Made by a program: the position numbers and the translations under genes. The notes beneath the pieces were generated by a model, which saw only the letters and a list, made by a program, of their open reading frames with translations, was not told the origin of the DNA and searched no databases. Positions 1-12,144 of a stretch of DNA of 64,000 nucleotides are shown piece after piece. Where the stretch lies: NCBI RefSeq assembly GCF_028656935.1, contig NZ_JAMDGZ010000001.1, forward strand, positions 96,129-160,128. Reading direction: 5' to 3'. This stretch comes from Pseudomonas rubra. Lineage in GTDB: Bacteria > Pseudomonadota > Gammaproteobacteria > Pseudomonadales > Pseudomonadaceae. Each line of letters opens with the position of its first letter. Position 1 is the first letter of the stretch.

Positions 1-1061
1 TCATAGAACACCACCGACTGGCCCGGGGTCACGGCCCGTTGTGGCTCGTCGAACACCGCGCGGTAGCCGCTCGAGGTTTGTTCCAGGGTGCAGTGCTGGT
101 CGCTCTGGCGGTAGCGCACCTTGGCGGTCAGGCGCCGTGGGCTGGACAGCTCGATCGGGTTGACCCAGAAAATCTCCGACGCCAGCAGGGCGCGGGAGAA
201 CAGCCACGGGTGTTCGTTGCCCTGGCCAACCACCAGTACGTTGCGGCCCAGGTCTTTTTCCAGGACGTACCATGGTTCGTCGCCGGCGTCTTTCAGGCCG
301 CCGATGCCCAGGCCCTGGCGCTGGCCGATGGTGTGGTACATCAGGCCGTGATGGCGGCCGATGACTTCGCCGTCGGTGGTCTGGATCTCGCCCGGTTGCG
401 CTGGCAGGTACTGCTTGAGAAAGTCGCTGAAACGGCGCTCGCCGATAAAGCAGATGCCGGTGGAGTCTTTCTTCTTTGCCGTGGCCAGGCCGTGCTTTTC
501 GGCGATGGCGCGGACTTCGGGCTTTTCCAGTTCGCCGACGGGGAACAGCGTGCGGGCGATTTCCTTGCCGCCAACGGCGTGCAGGAAGTAGCTTTGGTCT
601 TTGTTCGGGTCCAGGCCCTTGAGCAGTTCGGTACGGTCGTCGGTGTCGCGGCGGCGCACGTAGTGGCCGGTGGCGATCAGGTCGGCGCCGAGCATCAGGG
701 CGTAGTCGAGGAACGCCTTGAACTTGATCTCGCGGTTGCAGAGGATGTCCGGGTTCGGCGTGCGCCCGGCTTTGTACTCTTCGAGGAAATGCTCGAAGAC
801 GTGGTCCCAGTATTCGGCGGCGAAGTTGGCGGTATGCAGCTTGATGCCGATGCGGTCGCACACGGCCTGGGCATCGGCCAGGTCTTCGCGGGCGGTGCAG
901 TATTCGGTGCCGTCGTCCTCTTCCCAGTTCTTCATGAACAGGCCTTCCACCTGGTAGCCCTGTTCCATCAGCAGGAGGGCGGAGACGGAAGAGTCCACGC
1001 CGCCGGACATGCCGACGATAACGCGAGTCTTTTCGGGTTCGTAAGGGGCTGGACTGGTCAT
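1..1061 (-). CDS. mnmA: tRNA-specific 2-thiouridylase MnmA (3' end cut by window edge)
   Basis: MnmA carries out the last step of 2-thiolation of wobble U34 in Lys, Glu and Gln tRNAs in the cytoplasm, accepting sulfur relayed through the Tus proteins. The translation starts [25 protein letters not shown], with the SGGVDSS ATP-pyrophosphatase loop near residue 20. Later come the catalytic-cysteine segments [12 protein letters not shown] and [12 protein letters not shown]. The start is the ATG before TSPAPYEP; a longer reading in another frame is spurious. About 353 codons are present, so roughly the last 20 residues lie outside the window. The tusDCBE genes that feed it sulfur are also in this window. 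Identification is secure from the motifs. Confidence 0.96.
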   Translation of the reverse strand, partial: MTSPAPYEPEKTRVIVGMSGGVDSSVSALLLMEQGYQVEGLFMKNWEEDDGTEYCTAREDLADAQAVCDRIGIKLHTANFAAEYWDHVFEHFLEEYKAGRTPNPDILCNREIKFKAFLDYALMLGADLIATGHYVRRRDTDDRTELLKGLDPNKDQSYFLHAVGGKEIARTLFPVGELEKPEVRAIAEKHGLATAKKKDSTGICFIGERRFSDFLKQYLPAQPGEIQTTDGEVIGRHHGLMYHTIGQRQGLGIGGLKDAGDEPWYVLEKDLGRNVLVVGQGNEHPWLFSRALLASEIFWVNPIELSSPRRLTAKVRYRQSDQHCTLEQTSSGYRAVFDEPQRAVTPGQSVVFY

Positions 1062-1131
1062 AGGTACCGGCTGTGTATCTGGAAAAAGACAACGATTCTA
1101 TCAGGCTGCGGCCCTCAAGGCATCGTTGCTG

Positions 1132-1572
1132 TCAGTCGCGGATCAGCGCCAGGCTGTACAGCGGGCCTGCCAGGTAGTCGTCGATGCAGCGCGGTACCAG
1201 TTCGCTGCGCCAGCGTCCGGGGTCGGCAAGTAGTTCTTCGCGGCTCAGCCACACGGCGCGGACGATGTCGCTGTCCAGGGCGCGCTCGGGTTGGTGCTTG
1301 AGCGGGCGCGCGGCGAAGCAGACGCGCTGGTAGGTCACGCCGTTGCTCGGGGCGGTATACAGGTAGATGCCGACCACGCCGGTCAGTTCGACCTCCCAGG
1401 CGGTTTCTTCGAGGGTTTCGCGAAGAGCGGCTTCGGGCAGGGTTTCGTTGGCTTCCAGGTGGCCGGCCGGCTGATTGAGCACGTGCTTGCCGGCTTTAAG
1501 TTCCTCAACCAGCAGGAAGCGGCCCTGGTCTTCGATGATGGTGGCGACGGTGATGTGCGGTTGCCAGGTCAT
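1132..1572 (-). CDS. nudJ: NUDIX hydrolase, NudJ-like (phosphatase NudJ family)
   Basis: A 146-residue NUDIX hydrolase. The Nudix box lies at about residues 37-60 (GHLEANETLPEAALRETLEE); it has TAW where the consensus has xGU, which is normal for NudJ-type proteins. NudJ hydrolyses nucleoside di- and triphosphates and thiamine pyrophosphate in other bacteria; substrate here is inferred. The start was placed at MTWQPHITVATI because family members begin this way and the upstream 25 codons look non-coding. It lies 70 bp upstream of mnmA on the same strand, an arrangement common in gamma-proteobacteria, so the two may be co-transcribed. Confidence 0.9.
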   Translation of the reverse strand: MTWQPHITVATIIEDQGRFLLVEELKAGKHVLNQPAGHLEANETLPEAALRETLEETAWEVELTGVVGIYLYTAPSNGVTYQRVCFAARPLKHQPERALDSDIVRAVWLSREELLADPGRWRSELVPRCIDDYLAGPLYSLALIRD

Positions 1573-1643
1573 TGGCGAATCCCGGGGCTGGAGTGGGGCC
1601 AGCGAGCTTAACCGCTCTCGCTGGCGTTGGGCAGCGCTTGTGA

Positions 1644-4600
1644 TCAAGGGCGTCGCGAAGGTCCGGGTTGCGGCGAGTTGTCTTGATGCGCCTGACTCAG
1701 CAGGATGTCCCGGGTGAGGTCGAGTTCAGCCCGCTCCACCAGGCGTTGCAGCGCATCATAGGCGTCGCGGACCTGTGCGCTGTTCAAGCGCAGGTCCGGG
1801 CGCAGGGTCTCCAGGGGGGACAGTAGCCCGCTGTCGATCAGCACCTGGCGCAGGTAACCCTGTTCACGTTCGCTCAGGGTTGGTGGCAGCTCATCAGCAC
1901 TGCCCAGGGCATCCAGGTATTCGCCAACGCGCTCGCGCCAGCGGTGAATGACCGTCAGGCGTGGGGCATGGGCATATCTGAGGTAGCGCTGCCAATAGGG
2001 TTGGGCCTGTAGGTAGCCGGGGAGCAAATGCGCCTGGTCGGCGAGCACTGCAGCTTCACCCGCATCCAGCATGGCCGTTGTGACCCAGGTGGTGTAACCG
2101 GTGTACACCTGGGTGACGGGTTGATTGCGCAGCCCCAGGCGTTTGGCCAGGGCAATGCGGAAAAACAGCTCCAGTTCGCTGTACTCAATGCCATGCCCTT
2201 GCTGTCGCCAGGCAGTGACATTGCTGGCGACATACTCGGCGAGGCGATGTGCTCGCCAATGGCTGGTGCCCAGGGCCAGCAAGGCTGCAGTCGCCGTCTC
2301 GTCGGTGTGGCTTTGCAGGGCCTGGTCAGCTTCGACCAGGGTCTCGAGCTTGGAGAACACCAGGGCATCTCGGTCGGTGCAGGTAACCGCCTCGCCAGCC
2401 GTTTCGTATAGCGCCTGGCGTAACTGAGTAGAAAGCGCACCGCGAATGACAGCGTGTAACCGCTTCTGCATGGTTGTGCCGATGTCGCGAGCCTGCCGGG
2501 AGTTGCTCAGGCGCAGTAGCAAACTGAAAAACTCGACCCGTGACGGATGCGTGCCGTTGATCAACTCGGATGCCTGTTGGTGCTCGCTGGCGGACATGCC
2601 GGCAAGTAGGGCTATCGCTCGCGTTTGCCAGTTTGCTTCAGGTGTGATGGGGTGTTCTTCGGAGTCATCGGAGCTGGTCTGGCTATCACTGTCGCTTTCG
2701 GTGTCCGGCGGCTGGATGGGCAGGTGCGCTCTTTGTCTTTCCATCACGAAGCGTGCGTACGAAGGCATAGATATATGTGCCGAGTGTATTCGCAGGCCGC
2801 GTAGGGCGCCGGCGCCCACGGGGACCTCGCTGAGCAGTGTGCGCCTGAGGTCGATGCAATGAATTCTGGGTAGGTGCTCAACGCCGTTGGGCCATTGCGT
2901 GAGTGGTGTCAATGAAGAAGACAGGTCAAGCTCTTCCAGTGCCAGCATCCTGCTGACATCCGGGGTCAGTCCCAGCGGATTGTTCGACAGGTTCAGGCGG
3001 CGCAGGTGTGTAAGGTTCGCCAGGTCCTGAATGTCCTGGCGGGTGAGGGTGATCTGATTGGAGTTCAACGCCAGAGTCTCCAGCGCTGGTAGGGTGGCCA
3101 GGCGGGCAAACACGCCGGGGCCAAACTCAGTGCTCGATCCAGCTATTTCCAGGCTGCGCAAGGTTTGTACTGAGGTTATGTAAGCCATCTGCTCGGCAGT
3201 CCAGTTGCTCAGCGTGCGGTCAATGTCATTGAGCAAGAGGTACTCCAGCCGCGGCAGGCTGGCCAAGGGGCTCAGCGCTGTGGGGGTAAGCCGGGTTTGC
3301 GACAGGTCCAGGCGACGTAGCCGTTGCAGTGTGCCGAGGGTCTGAGGTAGCCCTTGCAGGGGGAGTGTGCTGAGGTCGAGCGCCTGCAGGTTTGGCAAGT
3401 TACTCAGGAGGGTTTCAGGCAGTTGAGTGATCGGTAGATTCCGTATAACCAACTGGTTAATGCCGGGTAGCTGCACGGGAAGGGGTGGCAACTCCTCCAG
3501 TGCTGGGTCGTTCAGGGTGATCGAGTAGGCGTGCTGGGTAATGCGCGCTTGCCATCCGATCAGCAGTTCGACGGTGGCGCGCCGACGCGCCCGTCGACTA
3601 TCGTTCGAGCTCGCTTGGGCGACCCAGTTATCAAGGGTGCGGTTAAGCAGTATCAGTTCATCTTCCAGTTGCTGTACCTGTTCGCTGACGGGCTCGTTGT
3701 TGCGCAGCAACTGCTGGATGAAACCCTCGACCTCCGAGCTCGGGAGTGCGTAGTTGCGCGGATGTGCCTGGGTTATCAACCGTAAAAGGCGTTGAACTAT
3801 GGGTTCCTGGTCGAACAAGCGGTCGCTGGCCAGTGCGTTGGGCGCACGAAAGGCGGGTTCGGGCGCAGGGGCCACCAGCCAGTGGCGACGCACGGGGAGG
3901 TCGAGCAACAGGGCTGCGCGCAGTGGGCGTGCCGTGGCCAGTTCGCGCAAGCGTTGAAACAAGCGCTCGGGTTCGTTTTGACCAAAGCCGATCTGGCTAC
4001 GCTGGGCGTCGTTCAAGGTGTGCAGAATGCAGCGATAGAAACCGTACTCGCTCATGTCCTGGGCCAGTATGTGATCGTTGCCTTCGGTGAACCAGCCTTC
4101 CTCCTCGTCCAGGTAGATGGAGGTGGTCTCGACGTCGGTGGTGCCCAGGCTGGCCAGTGCTGCCCCGAAGCGTCCGCCGTCGCGCAGTACCAGTGCGATG
4201 CCGGTTGGCCAGCCGGGCAGAAACTCCAGCAGGCGCATGGCCAGGACCCAGGTGTTCTGGTTAGCGCTCGCGGGCTGCATGAAGCCGTCCAGCGCCTGTG
4301 CCAGGCGTCCTTGTTCGGCACTCTCCAGGGCTTGCTCGGCCAATTCTTCGGGCAGGGGCAAATTCAGGTTCAGTTGCTGGGCAATTCGTTGTCGGTTCTC
4401 ATCAAGAAATTGTTGGGCGACGAGCACTGGCATGTCTGTAAAGCGCCTACGTAGCGCTTGCACAGTAATGTCAGGTGCAATCTGTGTCAGTTCAAAGCGG
4501 TGCTCGAAGATGCCAAGGTTCAGGCGTGCCTGCCAGCGGTCGAACAGCTCGGTCGAGGGGACATTGCAGCGCGTATCGCAGTGCCCTTCAGTTGGCGGTG

Positions 4601-6293
4601 TCGGCTCGTCGGTACCGCGCCGACCTCGGTGTCCGTTGATGACTTCGTGAAGCGAAGCGGCTTGTTTTGCCTCGAAGCTGGCTGCCCGGCGAAAGGATTT
4701 GACGATGGGGGCCTCGTAGCCAGGTGGCAATGGCTTGCCGTGTTTGAGCAGGTCAACGGCCAGAGCGGCCTCATTGCGTGCTCGTTCACGAACCAGGGCA
4801 TACTGGAGGAGGGCTGGCATGGCTTGGTCTAGCAGGTAGACGCGGCGTAGCTGGGCGTTAGTTACGCCAGCGACCCGCGCCAGCAACAGCAAGCGCTCGT
4901 CGCTGATATCCAGGGTCAAGGGGCCCAGCCTTCGCAGTAGCGCCAATCGCTCCCAATGCTGTGGCTGTTCCAGGCAGTGGTGCCAGGCGCCTGCGCCGTT
5001 GTGATAGAGCGGGGGGCTGAAGGCCTGGGTGTCGCGCGGCATGTGTATGCGCCAAGTACCTTGAGCGTTTTTGCTGACCCGATAGAACGCATCATTGATG
5101 CGAATCGCTTTATCCCCTGCAATGTCATACAGGCCGTGGGCGTCTGGTTCGCCAGCATCGCCGCTGCCCAGTTGCCACTGGTAGGGGCTCAGGTCGGCGC
5201 GCCAGCGCATGTTCACTCGATTCGTCAGCTTCACAGGATGCAGCGGGGCGATCCAGTCGGAAGGTGGCAGGCCTTGCTCTTCCTCGCCTGAGCGGATGCC
5301 GACCCCGGCGCCAATCATCAGGTGTTCCTCGATCATCGAGGCAAAGTCGGCGTCGAGATCGTTCAGTGCCTGGACTTGCGCAGCGTTTTCCGGCAGCAGA
5401 TAGCGGGCATCGTCCAGCAGGCGCTTGACCATTTGTGTCGATACGTAAGGCCGTAGCCCTTGATCCAGTGGGATGCACGTCATTGCCAGAGTAAGCACGC
5501 GATCGGGGGTGCGCCAGTTGGCAAATACCGATTGCTGCCATGACAAGGGGATGAAACGGCGCATGAAGGCCTGGAAATCGGGGTGCTGCCAGTCACTGCG
5601 CAGGCTGGCGAAAAAAGCCGTGCGCTTCTTGTACTGCTTGAGTGGATGCCGGGGGTGGCCCGGCACATAGGCAATGCAAGGTGCGTCGTCCAAGTCGGGG
5701 CCGAACACGATGATCTGGTCAAGATCGACTTCTGTGCCCAGGCGAAGTGTTGAAATTTGCGTCAGCATGGCGTCGACGGCAGGGGTCTTTTGATCTAACT
5801 CGGGGGAGCCGGATTCAAAGTCATCCAGTATCCCTTTGAGAATCGCAATACCATCTTTGCCCAAATCACCCTTGATGGTGGCGATGGTCGCTTCTTCGCG
5901 CAGTGTCGCCAGATAGGCTTGCTGCTTGGCGGTGCGTAGCGTTGACGGCTCGAGCATGGCATCCAGGTAACGCCGGTAGCTTCGGTCTGTGTATCCTTGA
6001 AGGCCGACACTCAGCCGCAATTGCTGGTTGACCGCAAGAAAGGTCGCCGGTGTGAACGTTGAACGGTCAGCTGTGGATAGTGAGGTTTTGGCAAAGTCGT
6101 ACAAGCTCATGAGCATTGCGAATGTTTGCATGGCATGTGCGCGGGCTTGGCGGCCAGCCTTTTGATGCTCTTGCAGGCGACGGCGTTGTTCGGGTGTCGC
6201 GCGTTGAAGCCAGTCAGGTTCTTCCTCGGTTTCGAGCGGCGAGAACAGGGTGTCGTAGTGACGGGCGACAGGTTCGGGCTGTGAGTTGGGCAT
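1644..6293 (-). CDS. Large leucine-rich-repeat protein with NEL-type E3 ubiquitin ligase domain (effector-like)
   Basis: A 1549-residue protein. The first ~900 residues are a long helical region of the kind found in Pseudomonas proteins annotated as dermonecrotic-toxin/DUF6543. Residues ~940-1170 hold leucine-rich repeats (LPNLQALDLSTLPLQGLPQ, LTHLRRLNLSNNPLGL, LALEELDLSSS), then an acidic linker (DTESDSDSQTSSDDSEE). The C-terminal third contains GEAVTCTDRDALVFSKLE; the CxDR context matches the catalytic cysteine motif of the NEL family (IpaH, SspH), putting the nucleophile near Cys1305. NEL proteins are effectors that ubiquitinate host proteins; that role here is inference. No signal peptide is visible. 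The start at MPNSQPEP is preferred, but MSLPYATARP 11 codons upstream is possible; neither has a strong ribosome site. It is divergent from the PLP enzyme gene. Confidence 0.8.
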   Translation of the reverse strand: MPNSQPEPVARHYDTLFSPLETEEEPDWLQRATPEQRRRLQEHQKAGRQARAHAMQTFAMLMSLYDFAKTSLSTADRSTFTPATFLAVNQQLRLSVGLQGYTDRSYRRYLDAMLEPSTLRTAKQQAYLATLREEATIATIKGDLGKDGIAILKGILDDFESGSPELDQKTPAVDAMLTQISTLRLGTEVDLDQIIVFGPDLDDAPCIAYVPGHPRHPLKQYKKRTAFFASLRSDWQHPDFQAFMRRFIPLSWQQSVFANWRTPDRVLTLAMTCIPLDQGLRPYVSTQMVKRLLDDARYLLPENAAQVQALNDLDADFASMIEEHLMIGAGVGIRSGEEEQGLPPSDWIAPLHPVKLTNRVNMRWRADLSPYQWQLGSGDAGEPDAHGLYDIAGDKAIRINDAFYRVSKNAQGTWRIHMPRDTQAFSPPLYHNGAGAWHHCLEQPQHWERLALLRRLGPLTLDISDERLLLLARVAGVTNAQLRRVYLLDQAMPALLQYALVRERARNEAALAVDLLKHGKPLPPGYEAPIVKSFRRAASFEAKQAASLHEVINGHRGRRGTDEPTPPTEGHCDTRCNVPSTELFDRWQARLNLGIFEHRFELTQIAPDITVQALRRRFTDMPVLVAQQFLDENRQRIAQQLNLNLPLPEELAEQALESAEQGRLAQALDGFMQPASANQNTWVLAMRLLEFLPGWPTGIALVLRDGGRFGAALASLGTTDVETTSIYLDEEEGWFTEGNDHILAQDMSEYGFYRCILHTLNDAQRSQIGFGQNEPERLFQRLRELATARPLRAALLLDLPVRRHWLVAPAPEPAFRAPNALASDRLFDQEPIVQRLLRLITQAHPRNYALPSSEVEGFIQQLLRNNEPVSEQVQQLEDELILLNRTLDNWVAQASSNDSRRARRRATVELLIGWQARITQHAYSITLNDPALEELPPLPVQLPGINQLVIRNLPITQLPETLLSNLPNLQALDLSTLPLQGLPQTLGTLQRLRRLDLSQTRLTPTALSPLASLPRLEYLLLNDIDRTLSNWTAEQMAYITSVQTLRSLEIAGSSTEFGPGVFARLATLPALETLALNSNQITLTRQDIQDLANLTHLRRLNLSNNPLGLTPDVSRMLALEELDLSSSLTPLTQWPNGVEHLPRIHCIDLRRTLLSEVPVGAGALRGLRIHSAHISMPSYARFVMERQRAHLPIQPPDTESDSDSQTSSDDSEEHPITPEANWQTRAIALLAGMSASEHQQASELINGTHPSRVEFFSLLLRLSNSRQARDIGTTMQKRLHAVIRGALSTQLRQALYETAGEAVTCTDRDALVFSKLETLVEADQALQSHTDETATAALLALGTSHWRAHRLAEYVASNVTAWRQQGHGIEYSELELFFRIALAKRLGLRNQPVTQVYTGYTTWVTTAMLDAGEAAVLADQAHLLPGYLQAQPYWQRYLRYAHAPRLTVIHRWRERVGEYLDALGSADELPPTLSEREQGYLRQVLIDSGLLSPLETLRPDLRLNSAQVRDAYDALQRLVERAELDLTRDILLSQAHQDNSPQPGPSRRP

Positions 6294-6466
6294 GATGGGC
6301 CTGGCGGTTGCGTAAGGGAGGCTCATTGCAGCTCGCCGGTCTGGCGGACGGGCACTACATATTGCTAGGCAGTGCCTGACGAAAAACAAGCACGCGTTGC
6401 CGAACATATCGATGGCTGCTGCGCATACACTGGGCAACTACTTCCCTTCGATCCGCGAGCCAGGCC

Positions 6467-7633
6467 ATGTCCGAGCGCAAAAACAGTTTTGCAACCCGCA
6501 CCATCCATGCCGGCGAACAATCGGCCTTCGCCGATAACGCCATCTTCCCGGCCATCTACACCGCCAGCTCCTTCGCCAAACGCGGCTTGGATGACCATCC
6601 CGAATACGCCTACAGCCGGGTGAGCAACCCTACCCGGCACGCCTACGAAAGCTGCGTGGCAGCCCTTGAAGAGGGCTGTGGCGCCCTGGCCTGCGCCTCG
6701 GGCGTGGCGGCCACCGCCACGGTGCTTGAGCTGCTGCCCAAAGACTCCCACGTGGTAGTGATGAGCGGCGTCTATGGCGGTACCTTCCGCCTGCTGGAGG
6801 ATTACCGCAGCCGTACTTCGGGGCTGACCACCAGCTACGTCGATCTGAACGACTTGCAGGCGGTGGCGGCGGCCATCCAGGAAAATACCCGGCTGATCTG
6901 GATCGAGTCGCCGACCAACCCCTTGCTGGAGCTGGTCGACATTCGCGCGCTGAGTGAGCTGGCGCGCCAGCGCGGCATTCTCACCTGCATCGACAACACC
7001 TTCTGCTCACCCTGGAATCAGCAGCCGATCACCCTGGGGGTGGATCTGGTCATGCATTCGGCGAGCAAGTACATCGGCGGCCATTCGGACCTCACCGGCG
7101 GCGTGGTGGTGGCGGCCAATCAGGAGTTGCTTGGGCGTTTGCGCAAGATCGGCATGGCAGTAGGGGCGATCCAGGGGCCATTTGACTGCTACTTGGCCCT
7201 GCGTGGCCTGAAGACTCTGGATGTGCGTATGGAGCGCCAGTGCGCCAACGCACTCAAGGTCGCAAGCTTCCTGGAGGGCCATCCGTTGGTGGAACAGGTC
7301 TACTATCCGGGGCTGCCGAGCCATCCGCAGCATGAGCTGTGCCAGCGGCAGATGCGCGCCGGCGGCGCGGTGGTGGCGATGAAGATCAAGGGTGATCGGG
7401 GCACTGTCAACCGGGTGGTCGAGCAACTGGAGATTTTCGTGCTTGCCGACTCGCTCGGTGGGGTGGAGAGCATGATCAACCATTCCTACAGCATGTCGCA
7501 CAACTCCCTGAGCCATGAGCAGAAGGCGGTCATGGGCATTGGCGAGAACCTGCTGCGCCTGTCGATCGGCATCGAGGATCATCGCGACCTGATCGAAGAC
7601 CTCGACAAGGCCCTGCGTTCAGCGGTGGCCTGA
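6467..7633 (+). CDS. Cys/Met metabolism PLP-dependent enzyme (cystathionine gamma-synthase / methionine gamma-lyase family)
   Basis: A 388-residue fold-type I PLP enzyme of the trans-sulfuration family, normal in length. The PLP-binding lysine is K201 in MHSASKYIGGHSD. Other family signatures are YSRVSNPTR (residues 49-57, phosphate-binding tyrosine and arginine of the neighbouring subunit), ACASGVAA near residue 78 and DNTFCSPW. The active-site segment SLGGVESMINHSYSMSH is present near the C-terminus. Family members cleave or form C-S bonds in cystathionine, methionine or homocysteine derivatives; I cannot choose the exact reaction from sequence. A strong bidirectional terminator follows the gene. 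Confidence 0.87.
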   Translation: MSERKNSFATRTIHAGEQSAFADNAIFPAIYTASSFAKRGLDDHPEYAYSRVSNPTRHAYESCVAALEEGCGALACASGVAATATVLELLPKDSHVVVMSGVYGGTFRLLEDYRSRTSGLTTSYVDLNDLQAVAAAIQENTRLIWIESPTNPLLELVDIRALSELARQRGILTCIDNTFCSPWNQQPITLGVDLVMHSASKYIGGHSDLTGGVVVAANQELLGRLRKIGMAVGAIQGPFDCYLALRGLKTLDVRMERQCANALKVASFLEGHPLVEQVYYPGLPSHPQHELCQRQMRAGGAVVAMKIKGDRGTVNRVVEQLEIFVLADSLGGVESMINHSYSMSHNSLSHEQKAVMGIGENLLRLSIGIEDHRDLIEDLDKALRSAVA

Positions 7634-7656
7634 GCGCCAGCGGATCCCTGAAAAGC

Positions 7657-7685
7657 AGAAGCCCCGGTGCGTGGCCGGGGCTTCT
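7657..7685. terminator. Bidirectional Rho-independent terminator between the PLP enzyme gene and idh
   Basis: An 11-bp perfect stem (AGAAGCCCCGG / CCGGGGCTTCT) with a 7-nt loop lies between two convergent genes, so it can end both transcripts. Confidence 0.8.
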
Positions 7686-7705
7686 GGGGTTACTTCAAGC
7701 GAACC

Positions 7706-10066
<2,361 letters not shown>

Positions 10067-10184
10067 TCAAACGGCTGAACTGCGGTAGCAGCCCAGTCTG
10101 GTCGGGGCCGCAGGTCTGGTTTCAGACGTTTCGCCCCCAGTGACCCTTTGGTCACCGGGCGAGTATACCAAAGCCTTGGTCGTA

Positions 10185-10198
10185 TTGATCAAGATCAA
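10185..10198. promoter_or_regulatory. Perfect Anr/FNR-type box between idh and icd
   Basis: TTGATCAAGATCAA matches the FNR/Anr/Dnr consensus TTGAT-N4-ATCAA exactly. It lies 148 bp upstream of icd and 254 bp upstream of idh inside a 414-bp divergent intergenic region that holds no gene. Anr is the oxygen-sensing FNR homologue of Pseudomonas. The site is seen directly; its use and direction are inferred. Confidence 0.6.
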
Positions 10199-10345
10199 CA
10201 GGTCGTCGGGGCTTTTTTAGACCAAAGACGTAGGTGTTGTTGCCTGTTTCCCGGCCATTTGCGCCCATGGTTCCCGTTGCTGTTCAACTGGGGTACGCTC
10301 AGGGGATCCAGATGACGAACCACACCAAAAAAAACGGAGTGCAGC

Positions 10346-11602
10346 ATGGGATACCAGAAAATCAAGGTTCCGGCAGTCGGCGACAAAATCACCGTCAATG
10401 CGGACCATTCTCTCAATGTTCCTGATAATCCGATCATCCCGTTCATCGAAGGCGACGGCATTGGCGTAGATGTAAGCCCCGTCATGATCAAAGTGGTTGA
10501 TGCTGCTGTAGAGAAAGCCTATGGGGGCAAGCGCAAGATTTCCTGGATGGAAGTCTACGCCGGTGAGAAAGCCACCCAGGTCTACGACCAGGACACCTGG
10601 CTGCCCCAGGAAACCCTCGATGCGGTCAAGGACTACGTGGTCTCCATCAAGGGCCCGCTGACCACCCCGGTCGGTGGCGGTATCCGTTCGCTCAACGTTG
10701 CCCTGCGCCAGCAGCTGGACCTGTACGTCTGCCTGCGTCCGGTGGTGTGGTTCGAGGGTGTGCCAAGCCCGGTTAAAAAACCAGGTGATGTCGACATGGT
10801 GATCTTCCGTGAGAACTCCGAAGACATTTATGCCGGTATCGAGTGGAAGGCCGGCTCGCCCGAGGCGACCAAGGTCATCAAGTTCCTGAAAGAGGAAATG
10901 GGCGTCACCAAGATCCGTTTCGACCAGGATTGCGGCATCGGCATCAAGCCGGTCTCCAAGGAAGGCACTCAGCGCCTGGTGCGCAAGGCCCTGCAATATG
11001 TAGTGGATAACGACCGCAAGTCGCTGACCATTGTGCACAAGGGCAACATCATGAAGTTCACCGAAGGTGCCTTCAAGGATTGGGGCTACGAAGTGGCCAA
11101 GAACGAATTCGGCGCCGAACTGCTCGACGGCGGCCCGTGGATGAAGTTCAAGAACCCGAAAACCGGCCGTGAGGTCATCGTCAAGGACGCCATCGCCGAC
11201 GCCATGCTCCAGCAGATCCTGCTGCGCCCGGCTGAATACGACGTGATCGCCACCCTCAACCTCAACGGTGACTACCTGTCCGACGCCCTGGCGGCGGAAG
11301 TCGGTGGTATCGGCATTGCACCGGGCGCCAACCTGTCCGACACCGTGGCGATGTTCGAGGCCACCCATGGCACTGCGCCGAAATACGCCGGCAAGGACCA
11401 GGTCAACCCGGGTTCGGTGATTCTCTCAGCCGAGATGATGCTGCGTCACCTGGGGTGGACCGAGGCGGCCGACCTGATCATCAAGGGCACAAACGGCGCC
11501 ATCGCCGCCAAGACCGTCACCTACGACTTCGAGCGCCTGATGGACGGCGCGACGCTGGTCAGCAGCTCCGGTTTCGGTAATGCGTTGATCAAACACATGT
11601 AA
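10346..11602 (+). CDS. icd: Isocitrate dehydrogenase, NADP-dependent, dimeric type
   Basis: A 418-residue dimeric Icd of the isocitrate/isopropylmalate dehydrogenase family, the TCA-cycle step from isocitrate to 2-oxoglutarate. Visible motifs are [12 protein letters not shown] near residue 33, the phosphorylatable-serine loop [13 protein letters not shown] (the serine targeted by AceK in E. coli), [18 protein letters not shown], the catalytic lysine and tyrosine region and [25 protein letters not shown]. An AACGGAG ribosome site precedes the ATG. A strong terminator follows, so it is probably monocistronic. Confidence 0.98.
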   Translation: MGYQKIKVPAVGDKITVNADHSLNVPDNPIIPFIEGDGIGVDVSPVMIKVVDAAVEKAYGGKRKISWMEVYAGEKATQVYDQDTWLPQETLDAVKDYVVSIKGPLTTPVGGGIRSLNVALRQQLDLYVCLRPVVWFEGVPSPVKKPGDVDMVIFRENSEDIYAGIEWKAGSPEATKVIKFLKEEMGVTKIRFDQDCGIGIKPVSKEGTQRLVRKALQYVVDNDRKSLTIVHKGNIMKFTEGAFKDWGYEVAKNEFGAELLDGGPWMKFKNPKTGREVIVKDAIADAMLQQILLRPAEYDVIATLNLNGDYLSDALAAEVGGIGIAPGANLSDTVAMFEATHGTAPKYAGKDQVNPGSVILSAEMMLRHLGWTEAADLIIKGTNGAIAAKTVTYDFERLMDGATLVSSSGFGNALIKHM

Positions 11603-11612
11603 GTGGCACAAG

Positions 11613-11649
11613 AAAACCGGTCAGCCCTTGCGGGCTGGCCGGTTTTTTT
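11613..11649 (+). terminator. Rho-independent terminator after icd
   Basis: Hairpin AAACCGGTCAGCCC / GGGCTGGCCGGTTT with a 3-4-nt loop, followed by a T run, 10 bp after the icd stop. It could also act on cspD from the other side. Confidence 0.85.
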
Positions 11650-11663
11650 GTCTGTGGAATGGG

Positions 11664-11918
11664 TCAGGCGTCAGCCTTTTCCGCGTTGGGGATGGGGGAG
11701 GCGGTGGTTTGCGCGGTGAAGTTCGATATATTCACCGCATGCAAGCCTTTGGGGCCCTGGATGATCTCGAAGTTGACGGGTTGCCCGGCTTTCAGGGTTT
11801 TATAGCCGTCCATCTGGATCGCCGAATAGTGCGCGAACAGATCGTCCGTTTTCCCGTCTTCATTAATGAAGCCATAGCCCTTGGCGTTGTTGAACCACTT
11901 GACTTTACCGCTTGCCAT
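11664..11918 (-). CDS. cspD: Cold-shock-like protein CspD
   Basis: An 84-residue cold-shock-domain protein beginning [18 protein letters not shown]. The RNA-binding motifs KGYGFI (RNP1) and DLFAHYSAI (RNP2) are intact. CspD binds single-stranded DNA and RNA and in E. coli inhibits replication in stationary phase. Its location just before clpS-clpA is conserved in gamma-proteobacteria. The start at MASGK was chosen because AGAGGG sits 8 nt upstream; two earlier in-frame ATGs are too close to that site. The tail ([14 protein letters not shown]) is low complexity, as usual for Pseudomonas homologues. Confidence 0.93.
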   Translation of the reverse strand: MASGKVKWFNNAKGYGFINEDGKTDDLFAHYSAIQMDGYKTLKAGQPVNFEIIQGPKGLHAVNISNFTAQTTASPIPNAEKADA

Positions 11919-12144
11919 CCTCATATCCCTCTGCAAAGGACTCCATCACTGGAGTATCATCCACTCCATCCGCATATGAACCTGCGAAAATTCTGGTTGA
12001 CTGCGCGGATCTTTATCGACCACGGTGGGTTCTTATTGGTTGTAACACCGTTTTGCCGATAGTCAAGGTGAGGCGACGGCTGTCCCCGCGTCGTCTGTGC
12101 GGTCAACCTATAAACCAACCTGTCGAAATGATGAAATTCTTTCC

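Noticed and set aside
1..1092. A 363-codon minus-strand frame [13 protein letters not shown] at the left edge
   Set aside because: It is Arg/Pro-rich and overlaps the correct MnmA frame, which shows the SGGVDSS and Cys motifs.
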